Shown: piece after piece, positions 1 to 10,706 of the stretch | Layout: each line of letters begins with the position of its first letter | Position numbering within the stretch: position 1 is the first letter of the stretch | Assembly: GCA_021778845.1 (NCBI GenBank) | Contig: JAJYBU010000011.1 | Span: 1 to 64,000 of the forward strand | Length of the DNA: 64,000 nucleotides | Reading direction: 5' to 3' | From: Acidobacteriota bacterium | GTDB lineage: Bacteria > Acidobacteriota > Terriglobia > Terriglobales > Acidobacteriaceae | Translations under genes and position numbers: made by a program | Notes under the pieces: generated by a model | The model's input: only the letters and a program-made list of their open reading frames with translations | Database searches by the model: none | What the model was told of the DNA's origin: nothing

Positions 1-2
1 AA

Positions 3-107
3 GCGCGCACCCGCGAAGCCCTCGATCAAGCCATTGCAGACCTGCTGCCACACATCACCGCCGAAGATGCTCAAGCCTGGTTCAGGCTCCGCCTCGGCAC
101 ATTATAG
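3..107 (+). CDS. C-terminal tail of a transposase, possibly IS630 family (partial, cut by window edge)
   Basis: An open frame enters from the left edge and stops at 105-107. The 34 visible residues contain the string ALDQAIADLLPHITAEDAQA followed by a tryptophan and an aromatic/basic end. This resembles the C-terminal helix of IS630-type DDE transposases (typically AIADAL..ITPEDARGFF). A 17-bp AT-rich perfect palindrome overlaps the stop codon, as might be expected at an insertion-sequence end. The catalytic part lies outside the window, so family and integrity cannot be judged. The assignment is by resemblance only. Confidence 0.35.
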   Translation, partial: ARTREALDQAIADLLPHITAEDAQAWFRLRLGTL

Positions 108-117
108 TAACTATAAT
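101..117. repeat. 17-bp perfect AT-rich palindrome at the transposase stop codon
   Basis: ATTATAGT-A-ACTATAAT reads the same on both strands around a single central base and includes the stop codon of the upstream transposase-like frame. It may be the terminal inverted repeat of an insertion sequence or part of its terminator. The sequence is seen directly; the role is inferred. Confidence 0.5.
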
Positions 118-152
118 ATTGCTCTAACCACACCCATTCCCTTCACCACAAA

Positions 153-186
153 CAGAACGGCCTCCGCAACCGCGGAGGCCGTTCTG
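153..186 (-). terminator. Rho-independent terminator of the atp genes
   Basis: A perfect 15-bp GC-rich stem (153-167 pairing with 172-186) has a 4-base loop. On the minus strand it lies 40 bp beyond the atpE stop and is followed by a short T-rich stretch. It closes the atpZ-atpI-atpB-atpE transcription unit. It may also stop leftward read-out from the transposase side. Confidence 0.85.
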
Positions 187-225
187 CTTTATCTACTCCT
201 TACTACTTACCCTCTACGCTCTGCC

Positions 226-537
226 TTACTTCACGTACAGGAAGATAATGACGAACGTAAACAGCGCCAGCGACTCAATAAACGCGAGGCCAAGAATCAG
301 GAACGTGAAGATACCAGGACGAGCGCCCGGGTTCCGTGCCAGCGCCTCGGTAGCCGAAGCCGTTGCACGACCCTGACCCAGACCGCAAAGCCCAGCCGCC
401 AGCGCCATGCCGATACCGGCCGCGATCGGTGTCCATGGGCTGGTCGTCTCAGCCGCCTGTGCAAACGCCGGCGTCGCCAGAAGCATCGCCGCCATCGCCA
501 TAAATCCATACTTCATCATGCGCAGTGCATTAACCAT
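226..537 (-). CDS. atpE: F0F1 ATP synthase subunit c, with signal-peptide-like N-terminus
   Basis: The 103-residue protein is a two-helix proteolipid that forms the rotor ring of F0. Helix 1 is followed by the polar loop GLGQGRA...EALARNPGA, and helix 2 carries the ion-binding glutamate in GLAFIESLALF. The first 26 or so residues (MMKYGFMAMAAMLLATPAFA) look like a cleavable signal peptide with an AFA/Q site. This makes the precursor longer than the usual 70-90 residues. The ATG at 537 has GGAG five bases upstream. It is last in the minus-strand order atpZ, atpI-like, atpB, atpE; the F1 genes are not in the window. The identity is secure; processing of the leader is inferred. Confidence 0.95.
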   Translation of the reverse strand: MVNALRMMKYGFMAMAAMLLATPAFAQAAETTSPWTPIAAGIGMALAAGLCGLGQGRATASATEALARNPGARPGIFTFLILGLAFIESLALFTFVIIFLYVK

Positions 538-667
538 TGCTACTCCATGCCCCCATTGATCTCGCCGCCAGTGGGTGGTTGAGGCTCACCGTGCTGGCCC
601 CCTCACGCTGGATCGGCGGTAGTACGCACCACAGGCAGGGAGCACCCACCCATGGGAATCTTGATAG

Positions 668-706
668 GTCAGGGCTTTAGCCCTGACTAGAACGCGACAG
701 CGTTCT
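668..706. repeat. Twin-hairpin element between atpB and atpE
   Basis: There are two adjacent perfect hairpins. GTCAGGGCT (668-676) pairs with AGCCCTGAC (679-687). AGAACGC (689-695) pairs with GCGTTCT (700-706). The second stem overlaps the atpB stop codon (705-707). It sits inside the atpB-atpE mRNA and resembles the short palindromic intergenic elements common in this bacterial group. It could protect or process the mRNA and so set the atpE:atpB ratio; that role is inference. Confidence 0.6.
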
Positions 707-1439
707 AATGTTCGTGCGACACCGCAAGGCTCAGATAAATCGCTGCCAGCAGCATGAACACATACGCCTGCACCACTGCCACGCCAAGATGCAGCCCTAA
801 AAACAGCAGCGGCACACCAACCGGGATCAGCGAGAAAAACGCAATGGTCAGCAGGTCGCCCGCAAACATATTCGCGTACAAACGAACCGTGAGCGAAAGC
901 ACACGCGCCAGATGCGAGATAACCTCGATCGGAAACAGCAGCCAGTACAGCCACCACACCGGTCCCAGGAACTGCTTGATATACCCAAAGCCATTCGCCC
1001 GCACGCCATGGAAGTGGTAGTACACAAACGTCACCAGCGCCAGGCCCAGCGGCACCGCCACATTCGCCGTCGGCGACTCCAGCCACGGCGAGAGCAGCCC
1101 CATCAGATTCGCCAGCAGGATAAACAGCAGCAGAACCGTCAGGTAGTTCGTAAAGCGCTCATACCCGTGGCCAATAATCTGTTCGCCCTGGCCTGACACA
1201 AACTCATGCGTCATCTCCGCCAGGTGCTGCACGGCTCCGGGCTTCTCCACGCTCAGTGTCAGCCGGATCGCCACAAAGTAAGCCAGCAGCCCCACGAACA
1301 GCAGCAACTCCATCGCCACCGCATTGGTAATCGGCGCCTGCGCATACTGCGGCGTCACATGCAGCACCGCCAGAACCTTATCGACAGGCCCTGCGAAGAG
1401 ATGATTCAAAATACTCGTAAGAAATAACTGAGATGGCAT
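705..1439 (-). CDS. atpB: F0F1 ATP synthase subunit a
   Basis: This 244-residue integral membrane protein forms the proton half-channels against the c-ring. Several hydrophobic helices are evident. The helix with the essential arginine is recognisable as LSLTVRLYANMFAGD, matching the E. coli segment around Arg210. The N-terminus (MPSQLFLTSILNHLFAGP) faces a canonical ATG. Its length is normal for the shorter bacterial a subunits. It is followed on the same strand by atpE after about 170 bp that contains two hairpins, and preceded by an AtpI-like gene. Subunits b and delta and the F1 genes are elsewhere, a split arrangement compatible with Acidobacteriota. Confidence 0.96.
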   Translation of the reverse strand: MPSQLFLTSILNHLFAGPVDKVLAVLHVTPQYAQAPITNAVAMELLLFVGLLAYFVAIRLTLSVEKPGAVQHLAEMTHEFVSGQGEQIIGHGYERFTNYLTVLLLFILLANLMGLLSPWLESPTANVAVPLGLALVTFVYYHFHGVRANGFGYIKQFLGPVWWLYWLLFPIEVISHLARVLSLTVRLYANMFAGDLLTIAFFSLIPVGVPLLFLGLHLGVAVVQAYVFMLLAAIYLSLAVSHEH

Positions 1440-1499
1440 AATTACGAATCAACTGAAGGCCGCAAAACCACGCAGCAAAGGTTCGAGTGCAACTTCCTG

Positions 1500-1934
1500 C
1501 TAAACCGTCCATGTTCTGGCCATTCGGATAGCCTCAAACGTGAGCGAAGCAATGCCCAGTCCAAGTCCCACAGCCAGTGCAATTACGGAACCATTGAGAT
1601 ACTTAAGACTAACATAGAGCACCGCCAACGCCAGCCCCAGCCGCATAAAGAACCCGGTCAGCACCATTCCCATCGGTCTGGCCTTCGCTCCCGCATCCAT
1701 CCGCGCCATCACCGCGCTCATCAGCCGCATCCACTCCCACAGCCCCGACCCTGAAATCCCCGCTCCGATCAGCAAAAACACCGCACTCCGCCACCCCAGC
1801 TTCCAACCCACCACAGCCATCCCCAGCACCGTCAGCACCGCCAGCAGCCGTAGCGTCCGCACCAGCGTCGCCCGCACATCCGCGTCGGTAAATCCCTCCA
1901 GCCCTTCCATCACCGCTCCCTCTTCCTTCTCCAC
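1500..1934 (-). CDS. ATP synthase subunit I-like membrane protein
   Basis: The protein has up to 144 residues and four hydrophobic segments (starting near LLAVLTVLGMAVVG, AVFLLIGAGISG, GMVLTGFFMRLGLALAVLYV and VIALAVGLGLGIASL). This matches the AtpI/ATP_synt_I family, which assists c-ring assembly or Mg2+ supply. The longest reading uses GTG at 1934, one base after the atpZ stop. An ATG at 1910 is preceded by a much stronger purine-rich Shine-Dalgarno tract (AAGGAAGAGGGAG), so a 136-residue product is equally plausible. Sequence conservation in this family is low, so the call rests on topology and position between atpZ and atpB. Confidence 0.75.
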   Translation of the reverse strand: MEKEEGAVMEGLEGFTDADVRATLVRTLRLLAVLTVLGMAVVGWKLGWRSAVFLLIGAGISGSGLWEWMRLMSAVMARMDAGAKARPMGMVLTGFFMRLGLALAVLYVSLKYLNGSVIALAVGLGLGIASLTFEAIRMARTWTV

Positions 1935-1935
1935 A

Positions 1936-2205
1936 TCAATGATCTCGCTTCATGTACCGCGACGCCGTCCGATAAATCTGGATAAACCCCGCCGCCGCGC
2001 CCAGCAGAATCCCCGCCACGGCCATCCACCCGGTATGAAAGTGTTTGTCCAGCCAAGTCCCCGCCAGCGCTCCAATCAGGCACCCGGCCGGCAGCATCAG
2101 CGCCAGCTGAATCATCGACTCAGCCTTCACCAAATCCCCCAGCACGCCGCCCTTCTTCCCGTTCTGTCCATCATCCGCCATCGTAAGCCCGTATCCCCTC
2201 GCCAC
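1936..2205 (-). CDS. atpZ: AtpZ/AtpI family protein
   Basis: The protein has 89 residues, or 81 if translation begins at the second methionine (MADDGQNGKK). A hydrophilic lysine-rich N-terminus is followed by two helices, the first containing the small-residue string MLPAGCLIGALAGTWLDKHF typical of AtpZ (ATPase_gene1). It is first in the minus-strand atp group and its stop is separated from the next GTG by one base, which suggests translational coupling. The family is thought to form a Mg2+/Ca2+ channel with AtpI that supports F0 assembly. Family membership is clear; the exact start is not. Confidence 0.8.
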   Translation of the reverse strand: MARGYGLTMADDGQNGKKGGVLGDLVKAESMIQLALMLPAGCLIGALAGTWLDKHFHTGWMAVAGILLGAAAGFIQIYRTASRYMKRDH

Positions 2206-2290
2206 GCCCCCTCTACACTCTATCCTCTACACGCTATCCTCTGCTTCTATACTGAACTCTCTTATCTCCATTTCTGAAACGAGCCGCACC

Positions 2291-4192
<1,902 letters not shown>

Positions 4193-4708
4193 CTCACACC
4201 ACCAACCGCAGCACCGCGACCCCATCCCTGCCTGGGCCGAAGGCCCTTCCTTGCTTACGCAGGCCGCAGCGCAGCCGCCGGCGGAGCGGCTGAATTGCCT
4301 CTTCGACACCGCCACGAATCCAATCCCCCGCAAAAACCTGTCAAGCCCCTCAAAGCAACAGAATCCACCAAACCCAGCATAAACACTGCCGATTTAAATT
4401 CACAAAACATGGCATAGTTACCCCACCCAATCCATTAACATAGAAGTAGACCCTCAACCATCCACCCACAGCCCGTCACCCCGCGCTACAGACAGCCTCT
4501 TGCCGTCCGCGCTGGACCTGGGCCTTCGCATTTAACCTCGGAATGACGAAGCCGGACTGCCACAAGTCCGGCCTCATCCTCCGTTTCCTCAAGACTTTAG
4601 TCCCAAAAGTACCCCGGGGGGGAGGGGCCCCACCCCTGTCCGCCAATCCCTGCCCGGACAGGTACTTGATCTCCACACCACCTACCCCGCACGCGCTAGA
4701 ATCCATAG
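4193..4708. other. 516-bp intergenic region with repeats, no gene seen
   Basis: No convincing reading frame. It contains copy A of a 93-bp dispersed repeat (4338-4430), a short hairpin around GCCGGACT...AGTCCGGC near 4552-4573, and a G-run region (4614-4632, then CCCC) that could form a G-quadruplex or a strong hairpin just upstream of ymdB. The long frame that starts at 4543 is an out-of-frame reading of this region and ymdB. Confidence 0.6.
4338..4430 (+). repeat. Dispersed 93-bp repeat, copy A
   Basis: The segment starts CTGTCAAGCCCC, passes through CGATTT, and ends with GGCATAGTTACCCCACCCA. A second copy of the same length is at 48828-48920, in the same orientation. Only blocks are conserved: the start, the CGATTT core and the GGCATAG(T/C)TACCCC end. 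Neither copy overlaps a gene. The function is unknown. Confidence 0.65.
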
Positions 4709-5515
4709 GTGAACATTCTCTTCGTCGGCGACGTCTTCGGCTCGCCTGGCCGCCACATCGTCCGCGAGCACCTCCCCCACGTCATCGAAACGCACGCCAT
4801 CGACCTCCTCGTCATCAACGGCGAAAACTCTGCTGGCGGCTTTGGCATCACGCCCTCCATCGCCGAAGAGCTCTTCGACCTCGGAGCCCACGTCATCACC
4901 ACCGGCAACCACGTCTGGGACAAGCGCGAGATCTTCGAGTACATGACCGTCCCCGCCAACTCCCACGAGCGCGGCCGCCGCATCCTCCGCCCTGCCAACT
5001 TCGCCCACGGCACCCCCGGCTTCGGCATCTACGAAGGCCAACTCGGCAACGGCACAAAATACGCTGTAATCAACCTCCAGGGCCGCATCTTCATGGCCTC
5101 CTCCGACGACCCGTTCCGCAAAGCCGACGAGCTCCTCATCCTCATCGAGCGCAACACCAACGCCAAGGTCATCCTCCTCGACTTCCACGCTGAAGCCAGC
5201 AGCGAAAAGGCCGCTCTCGGCTGGTACCTCGATGGTCGCGTCACCGCAGTCCTCGGCACCCATACCCACGTCCCCACCGCCGACGAGCGCATCCTCCACC
5301 ATGGCACCGCCTACCAGACCGACGTCGGCATGTCTGGCCCCTTCGACTCCGTCATCGGCGTCGAAACCGAACTCGTCCTCAAGCGCTTCCTCACCGGCAT
5401 GCCCGGCAAATTCGAAGCAGCCAAGGGCAATCCCAAGATGTGCGCCACGCTCATCTCCTGCGACGGCGCCACCGGTCGCGCCCACCATATCCAGCGCATC
5501 ATGTTAGGCGAATAG
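4709..5515 (+). CDS. ymdB: YmdB-family metallophosphoesterase (2',3'-cyclic-nucleotide 2'-phosphodiesterase type)
   Basis: The 268-residue protein spans the whole TIGR00282/YmdB family with no extra domain. Binuclear metal-site motifs are visible in order: GDVFGSPGR near the N-terminus, NGENSAGG, TGNHVWD, LDFHAEASSEK and GTHTHVPTAD. In Bacillus the enzyme hydrolyses cyclic nucleotides and influences RNA turnover and biofilm choice. The start is GTG at 4709, giving the standard hydrophobic MNILFVGD beginning. It follows a 516-bp intergenic region and precedes malate synthase by 218 bp, so it is probably its own transcription unit. The family call is strong; the physiological substrate in this host is not shown. 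Confidence 0.92.
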   Translation: MNILFVGDVFGSPGRHIVREHLPHVIETHAIDLLVINGENSAGGFGITPSIAEELFDLGAHVITTGNHVWDKREIFEYMTVPANSHERGRRILRPANFAHGTPGFGIYEGQLGNGTKYAVINLQGRIFMASSDDPFRKADELLILIERNTNAKVILLDFHAEASSEKAALGWYLDGRVTAVLGTHTHVPTADERILHHGTAYQTDVGMSGPFDSVIGVETELVLKRFLTGMPGKFEAAKGNPKMCATLISCDGATGRAHHIQRIMLGE

Positions 5516-5733
5516 CGCCTGCGTTTGCCTCTTATCGCCTCAACGCTCTATCCTGATCGCGTTCAGCTCTCGTCGCCCCAACCACAAATCGGCCCGCGAA
5601 CCCTCTCCCCTGGGCCACCGAAGCCATCCTCGGCGTCCGAGCACGAGCACGTCCAAATCAGAGCACGTCCGAATTGGGCTACTCATCCCGGTACGAGCCT
5701 TACACTGACCACACAGATTGAAAGGATCACCAC

Positions 5734-7350
5734 ATGAGCCTTCCCGCAGGCATAGAGTTCCACGCCCCTCTCGCCGACCGCTACGCACCCATCCTCACCC
5801 CTGAAGCCCTCGACTTCCTCGTCACCCTCCAGCGTGAGTTCAACCTCCGCCGCAAGGAACTCCTCGCCGCGCGCATCATTCGTCAGCAGGCCATCGACGC
5901 CGGAGCGCGCCCCGACTTCCTCCCCGAGACCGCCAACATCCGCGCCGCCGACTGGAAGATCGCACCCCTCCCCGCCGACCTCCAGGACCGCCGCGTCGAG
6001 ATCACCGGTCCCGTCGACCGCAAGATGATCATCAACGCCCTCAACTCCGGCGCCAGCGTCTTCATGGGCGACTTCGAAGACTCCACCACGCCTACTTGGG
6101 AGAATCTCCTCGACGGCCAACTCAATCTCCGTGACGCCATCCGCCGCACCATCACCTTCTCCGATCCCACCACCGGCAAAGACTACAAACTTATCGACAA
6201 ACCCGCCGTCCTCATGGTTCGAGCCCGCGGCTGGCACCTCGAAGAGCGCCACATACTCGTCGATGGCGAACCCATGTCCGGCAGCCTCTTCGACTTCGGC
6301 CTCTACCTCTTCCACAACGCCAAGGAACTCCTCGCCCGAGGCTCCGGCCCCTACTTCTATCTCCCCAAGCTCGAGTCCCACATCGAAGCCCGCCTCTGGA
6401 ACGACGTCTTCGTCCGCGCCCAGCAACTCCTTGACGTTCCCCAGGGCTCCATCCGCGCCACCGTGCTGATCGAGTCCATCCTCGCCACCTTTGAGATGGA
6501 CGAGATCCTCTACGAACTCCGCCACCACTCCGCCGGCCTCAACTGCGGCCGCTGGGACTACATCTTCTCCTTCATCAAGAAGTTTTCCGGCAGCCAGACA
6601 TTGCTCTTCCCGGATCGTTCGCAGGTCACCATGACCACGCCCTTCATGCGCTCTTACGCGAAGCTCACCATCAAGACCTGCCACCATCGCAACGCGCCCG
6701 CTATCGGTGGTATGAGCGCCTTCATCCCCATCAAGTCCGACCCTGTTGCCAACGACACCGCCATCACCCAGGTCCGCGCCGACAAGGAGCGCGAAGCCAC
6801 CGACGGCCATGACGGCACCTGGGTCGCGCATCCCGGCCTGGTCCCTATCGCCAAGGAAGTCTTCGACCGCGTCATGCCCCAACCCAACCAGATCTCCCGG
6901 CAGGTCCCCGACTACGGTGCCACCGCCGCCGAGCTTCTCGCTATCCCCACCGGCACCATCACCTATAACGGCCTCAAGCACAATCTCGCCGTCGGCCTCG
7001 GCTACCTCGAAGCCTGGATGCGCGGCACCGGCTGCGTCCCTCTCTTCAACCTGATGGAGGACGCGGCGACGGCAGAAATCTCCCGCGCCCAACTCTGGCA
7101 GTGGGTCCACCACAACGCCAAACTCCAGGATCCCGAGCACGCCGGACAACCCGTCACCGCCGAACTCTGCGACAAACTCATCGATGCCGAAGTGGCCCGT
7201 GCCATAGAGAACGCTCCGCCCGCACGCGTCAAGGCCTACAACCTTGCCGCGACCCTCATCCGCAACCTCATCGACGCTCCCAGATTTCAGGAGTTCCTCA
7301 CCCTCTCCGCCTACACCACCATCCTCAAAGAGGAAGGCTACAACGCCTAG
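5734..7350 (+). CDS. aceB: Malate synthase A
   Basis: Condenses glyoxylate with acetyl-CoA to malate in the glyoxylate shunt. The 538 residues match the length of the A-type enzyme (E. coli AceB 533). The family signature is present as [17 protein letters not shown], preceded by [14 protein letters not shown]. The catalytic aspartate region is [18 protein letters not shown]. The ATG at 5734 has AAAGGA at a good distance. Isocitrate lyase is not adjacent, unlike in many operons. Two imperfect copies of GAGCACGTCC lie in the 5' region near 5644-5670. Confidence 0.95.
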   Translation: MSLPAGIEFHAPLADRYAPILTPEALDFLVTLQREFNLRRKELLAARIIRQQAIDAGARPDFLPETANIRAADWKIAPLPADLQDRRVEITGPVDRKMIINALNSGASVFMGDFEDSTTPTWENLLDGQLNLRDAIRRTITFSDPTTGKDYKLIDKPAVLMVRARGWHLEERHILVDGEPMSGSLFDFGLYLFHNAKELLARGSGPYFYLPKLESHIEARLWNDVFVRAQQLLDVPQGSIRATVLIESILATFEMDEILYELRHHSAGLNCGRWDYIFSFIKKFSGSQTLLFPDRSQVTMTTPFMRSYAKLTIKTCHHRNAPAIGGMSAFIPIKSDPVANDTAITQVRADKEREATDGHDGTWVAHPGLVPIAKEVFDRVMPQPNQISRQVPDYGATAAELLAIPTGTITYNGLKHNLAVGLGYLEAWMRGTGCVPLFNLMEDAATAEISRAQLWQWVHHNAKLQDPEHAGQPVTAELCDKLIDAEVARAIENAPPARVKAYNLAATLIRNLIDAPRFQEFLTLSAYTTILKEEGYNA

Positions 7351-7865
7351 CCTCCTCCCCAACGATTCCAGACGCTTCAAGACGTTCCATCGGCCGACCC
7401 ACAGGTCCTCGCACCCGTGGGTCGACCAGACCAAACGGACACCCTCTCCGCCACAGTCTCATCATGGCCGAGAGGCTGTGTTGCGCGTTAAACGCACGAC
7501 GTCCCGCACTTGAGCGGCGCACATCACACACATTCCCTCGCCGTAGGCGTACACTTTCGATTTCGTGGGAATCCATACCTGCGAGGTGCATCCATGCCCC
7601 CGTCTTTGCTGGAGCGGCAAAATCCAGATCTCGTGCGTCTGTTTTGGCATCACGCCCTGTATCGCCGCCGCGCCCGCCAACCACATCCGCCTCATCGACG
7701 CCCTGTGCAAATTCGTCGGTCGTAGTACAACCAGCACAGGCCCCATCGCAACCCAGCTTCAAAGAAGGACCGCCCCTCATCGGAACCTTTTCAAAGCTAT
7801 ACACGCCCCGACCACTCAAGCCAACCCGGACCTCTCCCAGGCGAAAGACCGCATAGGAATCCATC
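7351..7865. other. 515-bp intergenic region, no gene or repeat supported
   Basis: Several open frames cross this stretch on both strands. None has a recognisable domain, a good ribosome-binding site or codon bias like the neighbouring genes. The ligD ribosome-binding site (AGGAA) is at its right end. Confidence 0.5.
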
Positions 7866-10706
7866 ATGGCAACCAGCAGAACCGTCCCATCGAGCACCTC
7901 CCGCAGGAACAACCCTAAAGCCAGCGCCGTCGACGAGCAACTCGAGCACTACCGATCCATACGCGACTTCAACCTTACCACCGAGCCCTTCGGCTCCGGC
8001 CCCACCGACAAGTTTGCCCTCCGCAGACCCACCGTATCGCGCGGCCTTCCCTTCGTCATCCAGAAGCACGACGCTTCCCACCTCCATTACGACTTCCGTC
8101 TCGCCTGGGGTGGCGTCCTAAAGAGCTGGGCCATCACAAAAGGTCCCAGCTACAACCCACAGGAGCGCCGCCTCGCCGTCGAAGTCGAAGATCACCCGCT
8201 CGAATACGGTGGCTTCGAGGGCATCATTCCTAAAGGCCAGTACGGCGGCGGCACCGTCATGATCTGGGACCAGGGAAGCTGGTGGCCGCAGCTCGGCAGC
8301 GAGAACGTCGAAGCCTGCCTCCGCAGCGGCCACCTCAAATTCGAGATGAATGGCGCCAAGATGAAGGGCAAGTGGGCCTTCATCCGCATGAACAGCCATG
8401 CAACAGACGAAGCGGATGCCAGCGCCAAGCCCCATTGGCTGCTCATCAAGGAGCACGACAAGTACGAGCGCAGCCCTGGCGACCCAGCCATCACCGAGGA
8501 GCGCCCCAACTCCGCCGTCACCGGACGCTCCATTCCCCAGATCGCCGCCGCCCACGACCATGTATGGGGTGCAGCCGACGCCAAGCCCGACACCGACCCT
8601 GATCCCGCCGAATCCAGCGACTCACCATCGCACAGCAAAGCCCCAGAATCGAAGCGCTGGGCCAACCACTTTGCATCCATCAGCCTCGACGCTCTCCCAC
8701 GCGAATCTCAGCCCGACTTCATCGCCCCGCAGCTCGCGTTCGAAGCCACCGCCACGCCCACCACCGGCGACTGGCTCCACGAACTCAAGCTCGACGGCTA
8801 CCGTATCCAGGCTCGCAAGTCCGGCTCCGAGGTCACCCTCCTCACCCGCAAGGGCCTCGACTGGACCCACCGCATGCCCGTCATCGCCGCCGCCATCGCC
8901 CAACTTCCCTCACACGACTGCACCCTCGATGGCGAAGTCGTTGTCCTCGCCCCCGACGGCAACTCCAGCTTTGCTCTCCTCCAGGCCTCCTTTCAAGACG
9001 CCCAGAGCCACCCCCGCACCTACTTCGTCTTCGACCTTCTCCACCTCAACGGCCACAGCACCCGAGACCTCACCCTCCGCGAGCGCAAGCATCTCCTCAC
9101 CCAACTCATTCCACCCCACAACGAAACCCTGCGCCTTTCCAAAGACATCCCCGGCAATGGCGACGACGTCTTCAGCCACGCCTGTCAGCTCCACGCCGAA
9201 GGCATCATCTCCAAGCTCGCCGACGCACCCTACCGCAGCATCCGCAGCGCCGACTGGCTCAAGTCCAAGTGCCTGCGAGAGCAGGAACTCATCATTGGCG
9301 GCTTCACCCTCCCCGCCGAAGGCCCCGATCGCATCGGCGCACTGCTCCTCGGCTACTACCCGGCACTCACTCGCAGCGAGCACAAACCTGCAAAGCTCAT
9401 CTACGCTGGCCGCACCGGAACCGGCTTCACCCAGCAACTGCGCCGCGACCTCCTCACCCGGCTCGTTCGTATCCGCGTCCCCGAACCGGCCTTCGACCAC
9501 GTCCCGCCAGACGCCGCGCACGGAGCCTACTGGGTCCGTCCCGACCTCGTCGCCCAGATCCGCTTCGCAACCTGGACCTCAGACAACCTCGTCCGTCAGG
9601 CAGCCTTCCTCGGTCTTCGCGATGATAAATCTGCCTCCGAGGTCACCCGCGAATCTCCCAGCGTAGCCCCGAAACCCAGAAGAGCTGCCCCCGGGGGAAA
9701 GCAGGAATCCCCTCAGCCCGAGAACCCGAAACCCATCTCCCCACGTGCCCATGTAAGCCTTCATCCTGCGACCCTGCAAAAATTTTCGCTCCTAACCCCG
9801 AAGTCAAGACTCCTGCCTATCACCGCTCCTGCCACCCTCCACCTCACGCACCCCGACAAGGTCCTCGACCCCGAAACCGGCCTCACCAAGCAGCAACTCG
9901 CCGACTACTACTCCGCCGTGGCCGACCGCATGTTCCCCCACATCGCCGACCGCCCCCTCAGTCTGGTCCGCTGCCCCGACGGCACTGCCAAGCCCTGCTT
10001 CTTCCAGAAGCACCTCAACACCGCACTGCCACCCGGTATCCGCACCATCGCCATCACCGACAAGACCTCCGACCAGCCTGAGCCCTACATCACCGTCGAC
10101 AGCACCCAGGCCATCCTGTCCTTCGCCCAATTCGACGCCCTCGAGATCCACCCCTGGGCCTGCACCAACCATCACCTCGAGCACCCCGACCGTCTCATCT
10201 TCGACCTCGATCCAGACCCCACTCTCTCCTGGCTCACCCTCGCCGCTGCCGCCGCCGAAGTCCGCCAGCGTCTCAAGAATGCCGGCCTCGAGAGCTTCCT
10301 CAAACTCACCGGAGGCAAGGGCCTGCACATCGTCGCGCCGATCGAACCCACCATCACCTGGGCCGAACTCAAAGCCGCCGCCCGCGCCCTCGTTTTCTCC
10401 ATGCAACGCGACAACCCCGCCCTCTACATCACCAAAATGACCAAATCCTCGCGCAACGGCAAGATCTTCCTCGACTATCTCCGCAACCAGCGCGGCGCCA
10501 CCACAGTAGCTCCGTACTCCCCGCGCGCCAGCTTCGGAGCCCACGTCTCACTGCCCCTTCCCTGGTCCGCGCTCAACCACTCCACCCACCCCGTCTTCTC
10601 GGTTCACAACCTCGACGCCTGGCGCAGCCGTCTCCGCACCGACCCCTGGAAGTCTCTCCTCACCACTAAGCAGCAACTCCACCCCTTTCACTTCGCCGCC
10701 CTCTAA
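7866..10706 (+). CDS. ligD: Multifunctional DNA ligase D for non-homologous end joining
   Basis: The 946 residues have the Pseudomonas-type order PE-LIG-POL. The 3'-phosphoesterase domain (about residues 40-190) shows HDASHLHYDFRL and HPLEYGGFEGIIPKGQYGGG. The ATP-dependent ligase domain has the nucleotidyl-lysine motif ELKLDGYR with Lys at about residue 308. The primase/polymerase domain starts near 658 (LTHPDKVLDPETG) and carries the metal-binding DLDPDP. It repairs double-strand breaks together with Ku, but no ku gene lies in the window. The ATG at 7866 is preceded by AGGAA. The linker between LIG and POL (about residues 598-650) is low-complexity and Pro/Lys-rich. Confidence 0.96.
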   Translation: MATSRTVPSSTSRRNNPKASAVDEQLEHYRSIRDFNLTTEPFGSGPTDKFALRRPTVSRGLPFVIQKHDASHLHYDFRLAWGGVLKSWAITKGPSYNPQERRLAVEVEDHPLEYGGFEGIIPKGQYGGGTVMIWDQGSWWPQLGSENVEACLRSGHLKFEMNGAKMKGKWAFIRMNSHATDEADASAKPHWLLIKEHDKYERSPGDPAITEERPNSAVTGRSIPQIAAAHDHVWGAADAKPDTDPDPAESSDSPSHSKAPESKRWANHFASISLDALPRESQPDFIAPQLAFEATATPTTGDWLHELKLDGYRIQARKSGSEVTLLTRKGLDWTHRMPVIAAAIAQLPSHDCTLDGEVVVLAPDGNSSFALLQASFQDAQSHPRTYFVFDLLHLNGHSTRDLTLRERKHLLTQLIPPHNETLRLSKDIPGNGDDVFSHACQLHAEGIISKLADAPYRSIRSADWLKSKCLREQELIIGGFTLPAEGPDRIGALLLGYYPALTRSEHKPAKLIYAGRTGTGFTQQLRRDLLTRLVRIRVPEPAFDHVPPDAAHGAYWVRPDLVAQIRFATWTSDNLVRQAAFLGLRDDKSASEVTRESPSVAPKPRRAAPGGKQESPQPENPKPISPRAHVSLHPATLQKFSLLTPKSRLLPITAPATLHLTHPDKVLDPETGLTKQQLADYYSAVADRMFPHIADRPLSLVRCPDGTAKPCFFQKHLNTALPPGIRTIAITDKTSDQPEPYITVDSTQAILSFAQFDALEIHPWACTNHHLEHPDRLIFDLDPDPTLSWLTLAAAAAEVRQRLKNAGLESFLKLTGGKGLHIVAPIEPTITWAELKAAARALVFSMQRDNPALYITKMTKSSRNGKIFLDYLRNQRGATTVAPYSPRASFGAHVSLPLPWSALNHSTHPVFSVHNLDAWRSRLRTDPWKSLLTTKQQLHPFHFAAL

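Noticed and set aside
226..537. Sodium-binding signature in subunit c
   Set aside because: The glutamine (GLGQG) and Glu-Ser pair are present, but the threonine and tyrosine positions of sodium c-rings are Leu and Phe. Many proton c-rings keep the glutamine, so ion specificity cannot be called.
586..1086. Long minus-strand frame overlapping atpB
   Set aside because: It is another reading frame of atpB and its downstream hairpins; Cys/Ala/Gly-rich and without family features.
4543..5193. Plus-strand frame across the ymdB start
   Set aside because: Out-of-frame shadow of ymdB, Arg/His/Pro-rich.
7565..7918. 117-residue frame before ligD
   Set aside because: No domain, no ribosome site, overlaps the ligD start in another frame.
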